Positions 34,457-64,000 of a stretch of 64,000 nt of DNA are shown here, one piece after another. The first letter of the stretch is position 1. Every line of letters starts with the position of its first letter. The notes beneath the pieces are model-generated. The model was given only the letters and a program-made list of their open reading frames with translations, was not told where the DNA came from and searched no databases. Origin of the DNA: Pogonophryne albipinna (lineage: Eukaryota > Chordata > Actinopteri > Perciformes > Artedidraconidae); contig CM053253.1 of NCBI GenBank assembly GCA_028583405.1, positions 3,962,013 to 4,026,012 of the forward strand, given 5' to 3'. The translations under genes were made by a program, and so were the position numbers.

Positions 34457-36203
34457 TTAATTATGATTAGTAAATTAAAAAAAGATATGCTAATGAACGC
34501 TCTTGTTACTCATTTAGCTCTAGATTTCGAACCAACCTTTTTTTTATTTCAAAGAAAAAGATTGCTGTATAATTAACTGTGGATATTTATGGCCACAACC
34601 TATAATCCTGAACATTTGTGGGACCACTTTACAGATCTTCTGTAAGCAAAGATTTGTTTAAGATAGCTTTATTGTTACCCATTCAAAAATAAAAGACAAG
34701 TGAAGTCACAGATTTTAAAACCTTATTCTCGACCCTAAGTTCATAACAGAAAGAGTCAAATATGTTTAAAATCTGAGTTGTCATTTTACAGACATTTATT
34801 TTATAATTGTGGTCATGGGGTTAATGCTTGTTAAGGGCATGAACCCTTTAATTATTTGTATTATAATGACCCAATGATGTTTCCTTATGATATTATATGC
34901 ATGTTTAGCTTCACAAATATAAGTATAACAGAAAATCATCAAGGTTATAACATATGCACTGCAGCTCTTGTTGTGAAAGGTCAAGTTAAAGCTTGTATTT
35001 TTCTGTGTGTTAACATGTGTGGATATATTTCTGCCTACAGTTTGAGCGGAGGGTCATTATGTAACGTTCATTTTGTCGGAGACCTTTATGATTTCTTTAT
35101 CACAGGATGAGGAGTTTGGTGGTGTAGAAGAGGAAGTTCAAGAAGTCAGCAAACCATGTCCAACACCAACAGGTATTTCTTTTATTGTATACTACACTGA
35201 AGATCTCATTCAGAAATATACAGACTACAGTGAAACCCACACAATAAATATTAGTACAAACAGTCTGAATACTGGCACCTGGTTCATAATTACTCTTAAA
35301 TTGATTGTTGGCCACTAGGGGGCAGAAAACCTGACAGATCTGTAGTGTCATTAGCTTTTAAAGTACTTGTGGCTAACATGTTAGCAAACAGCCATCAGAC
35401 ACATAGCGATGTGATTATCCTATTGAAGATGTGTGTTTGTTGTTTTTGGAAACAACTGATTATAGGTGTATCTGTAAGATTAGTGAGAGCCAAAAGGACT
35501 CAATCACAGTTATTTGATGTCAAACCACAACAAGCTAAACACTGCGTAGAGTTGTAGGGGATCATTATCTGTGTGTTCAGCACTATGACATTACAGTCCA
35601 TTGAATTAAATGTACATTTTAGATATATAACTTAATGGATTGATATAATGTACTTTTTGTACCATAAATAAACAATACACTGTCACTGACTGATTCTACA
35701 TTCCAATTATCTAAACAATATTTTGTCTTCAACTTTCTCACCCCTAAAAACATGCACATATCAACTACCACAAAAAAATCACTCATAATGTAGAATAAAA
35801 GAACCATGAATAAGGGCACTCGAACAAAGTAATATGTTCAGGTGAGACATTATCTGGTGTAATGGTTATATATAGTATTAACATGAAATATAGTTCCTTC
35901 TGTGAACATATCACCATTTCTCAAACCAGCTTTTTCTTTCCTTTTCCCTGTTTATCCCTGCCTTTACTTCAGTCTTTAAATCCATATTAACTTTGTCATT
36001 GTTTTGTATATTTCTTTCAATATTTTGCTACCTTTTTCCCCTTGCAGTTAATAGATGGGCCACTGGTACATTGTGTGTATATTGGTGTGTGTGAATGGGC
36101 ATCTCATTTGTGTCTTCCGGGTGTACAGTACATGCTGATTTGGAGCCAGTTTGGCATGATTTGGTTATAAATAACCACAATTATTTCATTTAAAATGTAG
36201 ATT
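34457..36203. other. Intergenic, AT-rich
   Basis: Separates the repeat zone from the 3' end of the myosin gene. Apart from the possible exon at 35106-35172 I see no coding potential. Confidence 0.45.
35106..35172 (+). other. Possible orphan exon
   Basis: Acceptor-like TTTCTTTATCACAG precedes and AACAG|GTATTT follows an open 67-nt stretch reading DEEFGGVEEEVQEVSKPCPT. The product is not recognised, and no partner exon was found: the first-exon candidate at 17353 ends in a different phase and joining would hit a stop. It could be a relic or chance. Confidence 0.25.
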
Positions 36204-36209
36204 TTTATT
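36204..36209 (-). terminator. Candidate poly(A) signal of myosin gene
   Basis: AATAAA on the minus strand, about 270 nt beyond the myosin stop codon; the first good match downstream of it. Confidence 0.5.
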
Positions 36210-36478
36210 TATAAATATTATTTTAAATACATAATAGGTCTACCCAACCTGGGAAGAACTTCATGTAATCATTAAAACGTAGCAAATTATACCTTCCCTT
36301 TACTCACTGCCCTCTACACTTCCTATTTTAACAATGCTTTACTGTGGAGAAATATAGAAACATATTGACATGATTTCATTATAGTAGATCCAGTGACATC
36401 CCCAGCTCAGACAGATTAAAACACAGCAAGCAAACGTCACACAAACACCGGAAACACACTGATGGAGTTTGAAGAGCT

Positions 36479-63998
<27,520 letters not shown>

Positions 63999-64000
63999 CT

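Noticed and set aside
17353..35172. A plus-strand gene joining the exon candidates at 17353 and 35106
   Set aside because: The phases do not fit; the first ends in phase 1 and joining to the second gives an immediate stop.

Overview
The window is vertebrate nuclear DNA, almost certainly from a ray-finned (teleost) fish. The genes have short exons with GT-AG introns. The repeats are fish-type: L2, L1 and CR1-like LINEs, Ty3/gypsy elements of Gmr1 and chromovirus type, hAT, piggyBac and Harbinger-like MITEs, and long CA/GT arrays. Two protein-coding genes can be supported, both on the minus strand. I saw no rRNA, tRNA, CRISPR array or bacterial-type operon.

Layout. 1-17 kb is a repeat graveyard: a TIR element (0.8-1.4 kb), a broken Gmr1-like LTR retrotransposon with an L2 inserted in its reverse transcriptase (2.8-5.0 kb), several LINE relics including a rearranged L1 with a nested L2 (5.8-10.8 kb), a 175-bp GT array, a mariner-like relic (13.2-14.6 kb) and a hAT element with intact 8-bp target duplications (15.4-16.4 kb). 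18.2-20.9 kb holds a six-exon gene for a secreted-pathway protein with two C-type lectin domains and a C-terminal RDEL. It is flanked by a 0.46-kb direct repeat suggesting a former tandem array. 22-34 kb is again repeats: two oppositely oriented copies of a 2-kb DNA transposon, with LINEs nested inside LINEs between them.

36.2-64.0 kb is one gene, a sarcomeric myosin heavy chain of MYH7B type. Forty-three coding exons can be placed. The last base of the first visible coding exon lies 2 bp inside the window edge, and the upstream exon(s) encoding about 67 residues are outside. The readable CDS is 5,607 nt including the stop and stays open. Most canonical sarcomeric exon lengths are preserved, but five canonical exons are each cut in two by an extra intron. 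The introns have been expanded by a 6.0-kb gypsy element, several MITEs and dinucleotide arrays lying directly against splice sites.

The 6.0-kb gypsy element (52.1-58.2 kb) is the most unusual object. It is flanked by a 5-bp target duplication, yet its two halves come from different lineages: LTRs, primer-binding site and SCAN-like gag of Gmr1 type, then a second gag plus protease, RT, RNase H and integrase of chromovirus type. No dedicated defence system or other coordinated novel gene cluster was found.
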